From assembly GCA_020846695.1 (NCBI GenBank), contig JADLDM010000079.1:1-32194 (forward strand): a stretch of 32,194 bases of DNA, given 5' to 3'. Shown here one piece after another: positions 25,659 to 32,194 of the stretch. The stretch comes from a bacterium (GTDB taxonomy: Bacteria > Electryoneota > RPQS01). The notes beneath the pieces are model-generated. The model was not told the DNA's origin and did not search any database. It saw only the letters and a program-made list of their open reading frames with translations. The position numbers and the translations under genes were made by a program. Within the stretch, counting starts at the first letter, position 1. The number at the start of each line of letters is the position of its first letter.

Positions 25659-27327
25659 GATCACACGCATTCTCTGTATTCTGCTTCTCATCGGCTCGGC
25701 GGTGGGCGCGACCATTACGGAAGCGGAATACTACATCAACACGGATCCGGGGCCGGGAAACGGAATGGATATTCCGATCACGCCGGGAGAGTCCGTGAAC
25801 ATAACTGGCCTGATGGTTCCGACCAACTTGCTCGCAAATAACGACGACCACAAGCTGCTCGTTCGTTATCGCGATGAGTTGGGATATTGGGGCAATACCG
25901 AAGCACGGTATTTCTTCATTCACCAGCCCGCTCCGAATATCTTCGCCGGACGCGACGTAGTTTCGGCGGAGTATTGGTTTGACGACCTCGCGCCCACGCT
26001 CGTTGATATTGACGACGATCCGGAAGTGGTCTTTGCCGCTCTGATCCCTTCCGCAGGTCTTGCCACGCGTCAGGCTCACAAATTCTCGATTCGCTACTAC
26101 GGGACGAACGGCACCATCGGCAATACGGAATCGCGCTACTTCTTCCTGCATGAGCCGATCCCGGGCATTTGGTACAGCCGGGATATTACCGACGTCGAGT
26201 ATCACTTTGACAATCTTCCGCCTGTGCAAATTGATCTGGGCAACAACTTCGATGTGGATTACTACGACCTGATTCCCATCGCAGGACTTGCGCCGAACAT
26301 GCAGCACAAGTTTTCCGTTCGCTATTTGAATGAAGATGGTCTGTGGGGGAATTACGAATCGCGCTACTTCTTCGCCATTCAGCTCGAAGGCGGCACGGTC
26401 GAGTATTTCGACATCACGCACATCGAGTATTCCTACGACAACGTGAGTCCGGTTGTGGAGGATGTGACGGATGGACAAAGCATCAACTACTCGGCGTTGA
26501 TTCCCTCACTGGGTTTGACCGTGAATCAATCGCACAAGTTGTCCGTTCGTTATCTTGATGAGCGCGGCTACTGGAGTAACCCGGAAGCGCGCTATGTTTT
26601 CGTGCATGAATCGCCGGATGGAACCTTGACATGGGATGATGTCAGCGCAGTGGAGTACTGGATTGATAGCGACGCTCCCTTGATGGTGGATATTGCCGAT
26701 GCGCACAGTGTTTCGTTCAATAGTCTCGTGCCGCATTACGCGAGCGCCGGGCCGCACAGCTTCTACTTCCGCTATGTGGATGAGAACGGAGTCCGCTCGA
26801 ATAAGGAGCATCTGCCCTTCTTCGTGTGGACAGGCGCTGGCACAAGCGCACCGGCTCGTCTTGCGGGCGCGGAGTATTTTGTGAATGCCGATCCCGGAGT
26901 GGGCAACGGAGTTTCGATTAACTTTCCGCAGGACGGCGCGTGGGATGAAGGCGATGAGAGCACGTTGGCTGTCTTAACCGGACTTCCTGCAGGCGCGCAT
27001 CTTTTTGGAATTCGTTTTCGTGATGAAGTGGACAACTGGAGTTTGACGCTGATTGATACATTCATCGTCGGGCCGGTGGTAGTGATTTCGCGTTCGGGCA
27101 ATGACATCGTGCTGAATTGGACGGCGAATCCCGATCACTATCCCTTCCGCGTGTTCCGCTCTGCTCAACTCGACGCAGGCTACACCGAAATCGGCACGTC
27201 GAATACGATGTCCTACACCGATGCGGGAATTGTCCCTCTGCAGGATAAGCAATTCTACTACATCACGGTGACACCGGGAGTGTTTTCCTCCTACCGATTG
27301 CCGGAGTTGCAACCGCTCAAAGACTGA
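25657..27327 (+). CDS. Exported protein with six tandem 76-residue beta repeats
   Basis: 556 residues with a short signal peptide (MITRILCILLLIGSAVGA). Six repeats begin at EY residues near 24, 105, 181, 257, 333 and 406. Three successive spacings are exactly 76 residues, the others 81 and 73. Each unit reads approximately: EYW.D...P.V.D, then L.P..GL....HK.SVRY.DE.G.W.N.E.RYFF. Such repeats occur in large extracellular proteins of FCB bacteria and may form beta-sandwich modules. I cannot name the family with certainty. The C-terminal 85 residues (ISRSGNDIVLNWTANPDHYPFRVFRSAQ to YYITVTPG) look like a fibronectin type III domain. No sorting domain or membrane anchor is visible. AGGAG lies about 10 nt before the ATG, inside a hairpin. 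A terminator follows. Confidence 0.85.
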   Translation: MITRILCILLLIGSAVGATITEAEYYINTDPGPGNGMDIPITPGESVNITGLMVPTNLLANNDDHKLLVRYRDELGYWGNTEARYFFIHQPAPNIFAGRDVVSAEYWFDDLAPTLVDIDDDPEVVFAALIPSAGLATRQAHKFSIRYYGTNGTIGNTESRYFFLHEPIPGIWYSRDITDVEYHFDNLPPVQIDLGNNFDVDYYDLIPIAGLAPNMQHKFSVRYLNEDGLWGNYESRYFFAIQLEGGTVEYFDITHIEYSYDNVSPVVEDVTDGQSINYSALIPSLGLTVNQSHKLSVRYLDERGYWSNPEARYVFVHESPDGTLTWDDVSAVEYWIDSDAPLMVDIADAHSVSFNSLVPHYASAGPHSFYFRYVDENGVRSNKEHLPFFVWTGAGTSAPARLAGAEYFVNADPGVGNGVSINFPQDGAWDEGDESTLAVLTGLPAGAHLFGIRFRDEVDNWSLTLIDTFIVGPVVVISRSGNDIVLNWTANPDHYPFRVFRSAQLDAGYTEIGTSNTMSYTDAGIVPLQDKQFYYITVTPGVFSSYRLPELQPLKD

Positions 27328-27345
27328 TAAAAAGCTCTCTAAATG

Positions 27346-27389
27346 AAAACGGCGGCCCGTGCTTGACAAGCACAGGTCGCCGTTTTTTT
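27346..27389. terminator. Terminator between the repeat protein and the cupredoxin gene
   Basis: AAAACGGCG (27346-27354) pairs with CGCCGTTTT (27378-27386), and the interior adds GTGCTT/AAGCAC (27359-27364 with 27368-27373). Seven T follow on the plus strand and four T on the minus strand, so it can serve both converging genes. Confidence 0.85.
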
Positions 27390-27409
27390 GTTCCACTTCG
27401 GAGTCGTCC

Positions 27410-27787
27410 CTACTCCACTCTCACCTTGCCCACCTTTTTCTCCGCACCGAGAATGATGTCGAAGGTGCCTTTCTTTTCAGGAAGAAAAGCCATGATCGTC
27501 GTGTGCGCGGCGGGAAGCAGTTCGTACAATTCCAGTTCGGCAATCTCGAATATCTAGTCGGCAGGCTCAGAGTCGTAGCGATGGATCAGCCATTGCACAG
27601 GCAAATCAACCTTGAGCACAATCTCCGAAGGCTCCAGCTTCCCGTTCATGAGCTTCGTCTCAACCTGCTGGAGTTTCCGCTCCTCGCGAGGGCCGGACCT
27701 GCCTCCCTTCCGCCAGTAGAACCACCAAAACACCAGCCCTACAAAGGCGATTCCAAGCACCAGCTTCCAAATCTTGCTTGCTTCCAA
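27410..27787 (-). pseudogene. Membrane-anchored cupredoxin-like protein interrupted by an in-frame amber codon
   Basis: A TTG start at 27787 with GGAG 7 nt before it opens a protein with one N-terminal membrane helix (KLVLGIAFVGLVFWWFYW) and a cupredoxin_1-like (EfeO/plastocyanin-type) domain: LEPSEIVLKVDLPVQWLIHRYDSEPAD, then a TAG codon at 27554-27556, then in the same frame IFEIAELELYELLPAAH and FLPEKKGTFDIILGAEKKVGKVRVE to a second TAG at 27410-27412. Joined, it is 125 codons and reads as a complete domain. A single GAG to TAG change would explain the break. The copper ligands of the family (the Cys/His before the IFE segment and the CGMGM near the end) are absent, so it was already a non-classical cupredoxin. 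Promoter and ribosome site remain intact. Base-calling error is the plain alternative. Confidence 0.7.
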
Positions 27788-27814
27788 ATTCAGACTCCAT
27801 TATCTGTAATCTGT

Positions 27815-27843
27815 AATATAACAACTTCTTAACATACGTTCAA
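27815..27843 (-). promoter_or_regulatory. Sigma70-type promoter of the cupredoxin-like gene
   Basis: On the minus strand TTGAAC (27843-27838), 17 bp, TATATT (27820-27815). Transcription would start near 27808, giving a leader of about 20 nt with GGAG before the TTG start. Confidence 0.65.
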
Positions 27844-27919
27844 GGGGTTTGCTTTTGCTACGAATAGTTCCACATTAAGCCATTTCCAAAGTCCGTGAGA
27901 AAACGGGAACTTTCGTGAA

Positions 27920-27985
27920 TCCTATGGCGTATTATCCTATGAAGGCGGGCGAAACGGCCTGCCAATTTGGCAACCTCGCATAGGA
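27920..27985 (+). promoter_or_regulatory. Three TCCTATG sites, two direct and one inverted, in the leader of the HTH gene
   Basis: TCCTATG occurs at 27920-27926 and 27935-27941 (15 bp apart) and its exact complement CATAGGA at 27979-27985. The inverted copy contains the AGGA of the ribosome site AGGAAGG, so the second copy can pair with it and close the translation start. Between them lie GC-rich complementary segments and a TGCCAA/TTGGCA palindrome (27959-27971). It could be an operator for the encoded DNA-binding protein, an RNA switch, or both. Confidence 0.45.
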
Positions 27986-27997
27986 AGGATGGACATC

Positions 27998-28261
27998 ATG
28001 GTGATTCTCAGCGTTCAGGAGGCTGCGAAGTTCTTAGGGAAGACCCCGGCCGCGCTGCGTAACGGGTACAAACGGTGGGGCATTCCGCACTTCCGGCTCG
28101 GCGGGCAAATCAAGTTCACGCAGGAGGCCCTTCAGGAGTGGGTCGAAAAAAACATGAAGATCGAGTCTTCGTCAACGGAAACCACTCCCAAGAATGGCCG
28201 CCGCACCCGCCGTGCGGTGGAAACTAAGCCGACTTCGCGCCCGGGCACACACGTCGCCTAA
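27998..28261 (+). CDS. Small excisionase/MerR-type helix-turn-helix DNA-binding protein
   Basis: 87 residues. The first 50 form a HTH_17-like winged helix: VILSVQEAAKFLGKTPAALRNGYKRWGIPHFRLGGQIKFTQEALQEWVEKN, in which the G..I.F....L..W motif is typical of excisionase-family proteins. The tail is a basic, Ser/Thr/Arg-rich extension (NGRRTRRAVETKPTSRPGTHVA). I take the ATG at 27998 because AGGAAGG ends 9 nt before it. The ATG at 27989 touches the ribosome site and is too close. No integrase or other phage gene is visible nearby, so it is more likely a small regulator than a true excisionase. The upstream repeats may be its operator. Confidence 0.85.
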   Translation: MVILSVQEAAKFLGKTPAALRNGYKRWGIPHFRLGGQIKFTQEALQEWVEKNMKIESSSTETTPKNGRRTRRAVETKPTSRPGTHVA

Positions 28262-28280
28262 GGCCTGACACAGGACCCCA

Positions 28281-28317
28281 AATGCAAAGAGCGCCCGAAA
28301 GGGCGCTCTTTGTGCAT
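28281..28317. terminator. Bidirectional terminator between the HTH gene and the sorting-domain gene
   Basis: AAGAGCGCCC (28287-28296) and GGGCGCTCTT (28301-28310) form a perfect 10 bp stem with a GAAA tetraloop. The outer AATGC/GCATT adds five pairs. It stands between two convergent genes and shares its arms with the terminator at 13284-13314. Confidence 0.8.
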
Positions 28318-28338
28318 TCTGAAGGTCTCAACAGCAAC

Positions 28339-29457
28339 TTATTTGAGCAGCAGAAGCTTGCGGGTGATGGTCACATCGGGAGAAGTCATGCGCGCGATGT
28401 AATGACCCGAAGGACATGCCATGCAATTCCAACTTACCGTGTGATATCCTGCCTCAAGTCTTCCTGAAATCAGAACAGCGGCACGGCGACCCAATACATC
28501 GTAAGTTTCGATTGAAACTTCGGATGCGCGCGGGACCCCAAAGCGAATCGTTGTCGAGGGATTGAAAGGATTCGGATAGTTCTGATCCATGAAGAACACG
28601 GTCGGAATTTGCGCATCCCGGTCATTGATTGCAGTCGCGCCCGCAGTCAGGGGAATGCCGATATTCCCCCCGACGCTGCTTGAGATAATCAGCGTGTCGA
28701 GATAGACTCCGCTCGTGACGGCATGGAAACGAAGGAGGAGAGAAGTCGTATCATACGCGCCGAGAGTCAACTCGGGGTCCTGTGCGATCATGAAGTGATC
28801 ACTCGTAAGAACAAAATTCGTCATATCGAGTCCCGTGTTGCCCGAGCTGATCAATGTCAACTCCGCATCGGCTGAATCACCAACGGCGATAATTCCCATG
28901 TCCACGGATTGTGGAGTTGCAGTAAGTTCTGTCCAGACACCGTGAGCGGCGATCGCAATCGAAATTTCTTCCGCGTTACAGTGAACCGTTAGAAGCGCCG
29001 AATAGCTCAAGGTATCGGGAACTTGTAATTGATAGACAACCGTATGACTTTGCGAGGGAGCGACGGTGAAAGACTGCGTGAGTGATGGGAGAAGTGGATT
29101 GTCCGAATGTAGAGAATCCACGATTAGGTCGGAGTTTCCCGTGTTCGTGATCGTGAAGCTATCGGTCGCAATTGTGTTGATCCAAATGTCTCCGTAATTC
29201 AGCGTGTCCCGATTCACGGAAACTTCCGGCGCGGGGATTGTGAAGACGGGAGTCAGAACTCCACTCGTGAAGATGAAGTTCGCGCTCGTATGGGTGTCAG
29301 CAATCGAAAGTTGTCCGATGGCGCTACGCAGAATGTAGTTCTGTGTGCTGTCATGAGAAGCAAGCGCGCTGAATGTCTCGCTCGACATGACGAAGTTCGG
29401 GCTTTGCGGCTGCGCGAAGAGCACAAGCGGGAGGAGAATTGCGAGAATGTATTTCAT
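28339..29457 (-). CDS. Secreted protein with Ig-like domains and a C-terminal T9SS/FlgD-like sorting domain
   Basis: 372 residues. Signal peptide MKYILAILLPLVLFAQ, then an N-terminal segment (MSSETFSALASHDSTQNYILRSAIGQL) common in such secreted proteins, two Ig-like/ASH-type modules (VSVNRDTLNYGDIWINTIATDSFTITNTGNSDL and LTATPQSVDMGIIAVGDSADAELTLISSGNTGL), and the C-terminal domain from about 290: FMDQNYPNPFNPSTTIRFGVP, VSIETYDVLGRR, LEAGYHTVSWN, SGHYIARM, TRKLLLLK. This is the pattern of type IX secretion type A sorting domains and is very frequent in FCB and related candidate phyla. GGAGGAGAG lies directly before the ATG and 8 nt after the stop of the fibre gene, so both are one operon. Confidence 0.93.
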   Translation of the reverse strand: MKYILAILLPLVLFAQPQSPNFVMSSETFSALASHDSTQNYILRSAIGQLSIADTHTSANFIFTSGVLTPVFTIPAPEVSVNRDTLNYGDIWINTIATDSFTITNTGNSDLIVDSLHSDNPLLPSLTQSFTVAPSQSHTVVYQLQVPDTLSYSALLTVHCNAEEISIAIAAHGVWTELTATPQSVDMGIIAVGDSADAELTLISSGNTGLDMTNFVLTSDHFMIAQDPELTLGAYDTTSLLLRFHAVTSGVYLDTLIISSSVGGNIGIPLTAGATAINDRDAQIPTVFFMDQNYPNPFNPSTTIRFGVPRASEVSIETYDVLGRRAAVLISGRLEAGYHTVSWNCMACPSGHYIARMTSPDVTITRKLLLLK

Positions 29458-29465
29458 CTCTCCTC

Positions 29466-32194
29466 CTACTGCTTCGTTACGCTTGGCGCCTGACCGAATT
29501 GCAAAATCGCATTCTCAAGCCGCTTGATCTGCTGTTTCATCTCGGCGATCTCTTTGTCTTTCGCGGAATTCTGTTTGGCGAGTTCCTGCACCGCCGCGAA
29601 GAGCACGCCGTCGGCGTCAATGGTGGATATGCCGAGCGAATCGCTTCCGAGATGGAAACTATTCCAGAAATCCTGAGCCATCGGACCAAGATGCTCGTTC
29701 CCTTCCGCCTCAGACTTGTATTCCCAGTTTTTCACCGGCAGCAATTCGATCTTCCGCAAGATTGCCCTTGTGTCACTTAGCAGAATGTCTCGCTTCATGT
29801 TTGAATCGGAAACCGCGACCCATGAGCTTCCTCCGGCAGCCATCGTCACACCGGAAGTATGAGCGCTGTTGCTGTAGAGCTTGTATCCTCCTGATGCACG
29901 GGAAAGAAATTGATCGTTGCCTGTAGATGTGAGATTGGTTCCCCATCCGTCTCCCCAAATGAAGCAGCCGGGATGATTTGAATGCGAGTTCCGACCGGAA
30001 ACAAAGGAGTAGGTGCCGGATGACGAGTTGCCCAAACCGCCCGGAATCGCCGAGTAGTCTCCGGATACAGTGTTATTGCTTCCACCGAAAACGCAAGTGT
30101 ACTGTCCTGTTGCCGAGTTGCTTCCGCCTCCTGCGACGACAGAATACCAACCGGAGGCTTGGTTCATGTACCCTCCACCTACAACAGCAGTTCGGCCGCT
30201 CGCAATGTTGTCCCAGCCGCCGCCTATTGCAGAGCCGTTCTCGGATGCAAAATTATTCCATCCGCCGCACACGACATCCTGAAGCCCCGTCGCACGGTTC
30301 CTTGCTCCGCCTCCGACAAAGCCATGACTGTAGGCATAGTTTGAATCGGCTTCGTTGCTATAGCCGCCGCCGCACACAACAGAAAAGTCGCCGCGCGCTT
30401 TGCAGTATTCGCCGCCGCCCACTGTTGCCCCAAGACCCGACGCAACGTTCAAGATTCCTCCGCTAACATGCGAGAAGTCCCCGGACGCGGTGTTGGTGCT
30501 GCCGCCTCCGACAAACGACTGACCACCCTGAGAGCGATTATGCAAGCCGCCACCGACCGTTGACATGAATCCATCAGAGAAGTTTCGATTTCCTCCGCCT
30601 ATAACAGAATAGTCACCCACCGCGCTGTTAGAATCCGCTTCGTTAATACCGCCACCACCGCCAACAAAAGAGTATTGTCCACGCGCGTGGTTATAGTAGC
30701 CACCGCCGATCGTTGATGTGTAGCCTGTAGCAGTGTTGTTCAGTCCTCCGCCCACGGAACTTCCGAAGTCGGCGGTGTTTGTCCATCCACCGCCTATTGT
30801 GGCAAGGCTCCATGTCGCACGATTATGCTCGCCGCCGCCGATAGTGGAGCCGCCGCCAACTGAGAGATTGTCGAAGCCGCCTCCTACTGCACAGTAATCG
30901 CTCGACGTGCCGTTGCGCTGTCCTCCGGAAATCGTTGCGCCTAATCCCGTCGCCGAATTGGAGTCGGCCTCCTGCCATCCGCCTCCGCCGGCCACCACTG
31001 CATAGTGCCCGCGGGCACGATTGTTCCATCCGCCGCCTACGACCGCAGCTTCGCCGCTTGAGATATTGGAGTTTCCTCCGCTGACGTTGCCGTATTGTTG
31101 CCAAACGTGGTTCGTCGCTCCTCCGGCAATCGTCGAGTGATTTCCATAGGCAATATGCGCTTTTCCGCCACCTATGGTGGAGTATTCGCCTGCCGCGTAA
31201 TTCGAGTCAGCCAGCGTCGAGCCGCCGCCGCCAGCTATCGTCGAGTAGCTTCCCCATGCTCGGTTGCTCCCACCTCCGCCAACGACCGCGCCTTGCGACA
31301 TGGTGAGGTTTCTTCTTCCACCTCCAATGAAAGACACATAGCCCTGGGCCGAGTTAGAATCTGACACCGTCCCGGTTCCTCCCCCCGCAACCACTGAGTA
31401 TTGCCCGCGCGCGCGATTGTTGCCGCCGCCGCCAATGAAACTCCCAACATCGCTCGCAATATTCCCGCTTCCGCCGCCGATGACTGAGAGATTCCCCGAA
31501 CTTTGATTTGAATTGCCCGACAAGACTCCCGACGATTGCCCGCTCGCCAGATTTGAGAATCCACCGGCAACCACGGAATAGGTATTTGTGGCGCTATTCT
31601 CTATTCCGGCGCCTATGAAGGAAGCGTGGCCGCCGGCGGTGTGGCCCAAACCACCCACGATTGCGGAGTAGCTACCGGTTGCTGAGTTGGAATCGGCTGC
31701 ACTGATCGCGCCGCCGCCGCTCCCGACGAACGAGTAGTCACCACGCGCGTGATTATTCACGCCACCCCCGACGAATCCCCCGGTCCCGGTTGCACTATTC
31801 GAGGCGTCTCTCATATAACCGTTCGTCTGCACCCATGCGCGCGTCGCGTCATAGCTATTCGTATCCGACGCCTGCTGCCCGGAACTTAACTGCGATTGCA
31901 CGTAGCTGCGCGTCGCATCAAACGTGTTCGTGTCGGAATCCTGCTGATACGTTGCAAGCTGAGACTGCACGTAATAGTGAGTTGCATCAAATAGGATCGT
32001 GTCCGCATCTTGCTGGCTTGAACCAATTTGAGACTGCACATACGCGCGTGTAGCATCAAAGGTGTTTGTGTCAGAGTAATCCTGAACCTGAATGAGTTGC
32101 TGCTGAACGTAATATCTCGTCGCGTCATAGTTTTTCGTGTCACCCTCCTGCTGGCCGGAGCCTGAGTTAATCTGCTCGCTCACCCAGCTCTTGG
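29466..32194 (-). CDS. Giant fibre/adhesin with YadA-head-like repeats and S74 chaperone domain, N-terminus outside window
   Basis: At least 908 residues and open to the right edge. The GTG at 32183 is in the middle of a repeat and is not the start. Layout, numbered from that GTG: 23-residue tandem repeats (DATRAYVQSQ type) at 20-120; a long Gly-rich left-handed beta-roll region (130-735) of about 16-residue units (N.A.G.YS.I.GGG); and a C-terminal peptidase_S74/intramolecular chaperone domain (about 785-900) with SDSNMK, VKNWEYKSE, HLGPMAQDFW, STIDADGVLFAAVQEL and a final coiled coil. S74 domains help trimeric fibres fold and may then cut themselves off. Ser792 and Lys797 have the spacing of the Ser-Lys dyad of phage endosialidases. 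It is related in type to trimeric autotransporter heads and phage tail fibres. With the neighbouring sorting-domain gene it suggests a surface adhesin. Confidence 0.9.
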   Translation of the reverse strand, partial: KSWVSEQINSGSGQQEGDTKNYDATRYYVQQQLIQVQDYSDTNTFDATRAYVQSQIGSSQQDADTILFDATHYYVQSQLATYQQDSDTNTFDATRSYVQSQLSSGQQASDTNSYDATRAWVQTNGYMRDASNSATGTGGFVGGGVNNHARGDYSFVGSGGGAISAADSNSATGSYSAIVGGLGHTAGGHASFIGAGIENSATNTYSVVAGGFSNLASGQSSGVLSGNSNQSSGNLSVIGGGSGNIASDVGSFIGGGGNNRARGQYSVVAGGGTGTVSDSNSAQGYVSFIGGGRRNLTMSQGAVVGGGGSNRAWGSYSTIAGGGGSTLADSNYAAGEYSTIGGGKAHIAYGNHSTIAGGATNHVWQQYGNVSGGNSNISSGEAAVVGGGWNNRARGHYAVVAGGGGWQEADSNSATGLGATISGGQRNGTSSDYCAVGGGFDNLSVGGGSTIGGGEHNRATWSLATIGGGWTNTADFGSSVGGGLNNTATGYTSTIGGGYYNHARGQYSFVGGGGGINEADSNSAVGDYSVIGGGNRNFSDGFMSTVGGGLHNRSQGGQSFVGGGSTNTASGDFSHVSGGILNVASGLGATVGGGEYCKARGDFSVVCGGGYSNEADSNYAYSHGFVGGGARNRATGLQDVVCGGWNNFASENGSAIGGGWDNIASGRTAVVGGGYMNQASGWYSVVAGGGSNSATGQYTCVFGGSNNTVSGDYSAIPGGLGNSSSGTYSFVSGRNSHSNHPGCFIWGDGWGTNLTSTGNDQFLSRASGGYKLYSNSAHTSGVTMAAGGSSWVAVSDSNMKRDILLSDTRAILRKIELLPVKNWEYKSEAEGNEHLGPMAQDFWNSFHLGSDSLGISTIDADGVLFAAVQELAKQNSAKDKEIAEMKQQIKRLENAILQFGQAPSVTKQ
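31815..32194 (-). repeat. 69 bp tandem repeats coding for a 23-residue unit
   Basis: Within the fibre gene, units begin with an Asp codon at 32126, 32057, 31988, 31919 and 31850, exactly 69 bp apart. Each encodes DATR.YVQSQL..QQ..DTN.F with few changes. Four full units plus partial ones at each end are visible, and more probably lie beyond the window. Regular length and preserved QQ..DTN and DATR suggest recent duplication and length variation between strains. Confidence 0.85.

Noticed and set aside
25648-26478. Minus-strand open frame of 276 codons with repeated motifs
   Set aside because: Its repeats are only the reverse image of the 76-residue repeats of the plus-strand gene.
27554-27556. 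TAG as a reassigned sense codon (code change or pyrrolysine)
   Set aside because: TAG ends the ATPase gene, the fibre gene and this gene itself, and no pyl genes are visible.
27998-28261. Phage or integrative element because of the excisionase-like protein
   Set aside because: No integrase, attachment repeats, tRNA or phage genes in the flanks. Small HTH_17 proteins are also common as ordinary regulators.
29979-31796. Gly-rich region as PE-PGRS or collagen-like protein
   Set aside because: The unit N.A.G.YS.IGGG and the S74 domain fit a beta-roll fibre. No G-X-Y triplets are present.
31815-32194. Regular repeats taken for a CRISPR array
   Set aside because: The units are contiguous 69 bp coding repeats in one frame, without spacers or palindromic repeats.

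Overview
The window looks like a piece of a diderm (Gram-negative-type) bacterial chromosome, probably from the FCB assemblage or a neighbouring candidate phylum (Zixibacteria, Calditrichaeota or KSB1-like). This placement is inferred. The signs are a type IX secretion (Por)-style C-terminal sorting domain with the QNYPNPFNPST signature, several long exported repeat proteins, two Omp85 barrels with a TamB partner, and mid-50s GC by eye. No rRNA, tRNA, insertion sequence or CRISPR array was recognised. Three very good sigma70-type promoters (-35/-10 with exactly 17 bp spacing) can be read.

Left part (1-8954, all minus strand). A truncated di-haem cytochrome c runs off the left edge, preceded by an Rrf2-family Fe-S-type regulator with a consensus promoter and a dyad over the -10. 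After about 700 bp with no convincing gene comes a six-gene minus-strand run: a MacA/HlyD adaptor, a MacB-type ATPase, two separate MacB/FtsX permeases, a GNAT acetyltransferase and an S9 prolyl-oligopeptidase-type peptidase. Together they resemble a tripartite efflux system with accessory modifying and hydrolysing enzymes.

Middle (9148-21739, all plus strand). First is a two-gene unit I cannot name: an 847-residue coiled-coil protein with one C-terminal membrane helix, and a 518-residue protein with a decayed P-loop-like segment. It ends at a strong terminator. Then comes a tightly coupled five-gene operon (gaps or overlaps of 1 to 4 nt): TamA-like Omp85, TamB-like translocation/lipid-transport protein, a second smaller Omp85 barrel, dihydroorotate dehydrogenase (pyrD), and a TPR lipoprotein.

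Right part (21740-32194). A convergent oligoendopeptidase F with a signal peptide is followed by a 665 bp gap. That gap holds a near-perfect promoter, two consecutive terminator hairpins and an upstream 11 bp inverted repeat, the outline of an unannotated RNA of about 190 nt. Beyond it is an exported/surface-protein island: a beta-helix protein, a protein with six copies of a 76-residue repeat, a membrane-anchored cupredoxin-like gene broken by an in-frame amber codon but still carrying promoter and ribosome site, a small excisionase-type HTH protein with a repeated TCCTATG motif over its leader, a sorting-domain protein, and a giant YadA-head-like/S74 fibre protein cut by the right edge.

The most interesting items are the coiled-coil/pseudo-GTPase pair, the RNA candidate at about 24233-24423, the amber-interrupted cupredoxin, the S74 fibre with its regular loop modules, and the potential RNA G-quadruplex in the efflux operon.
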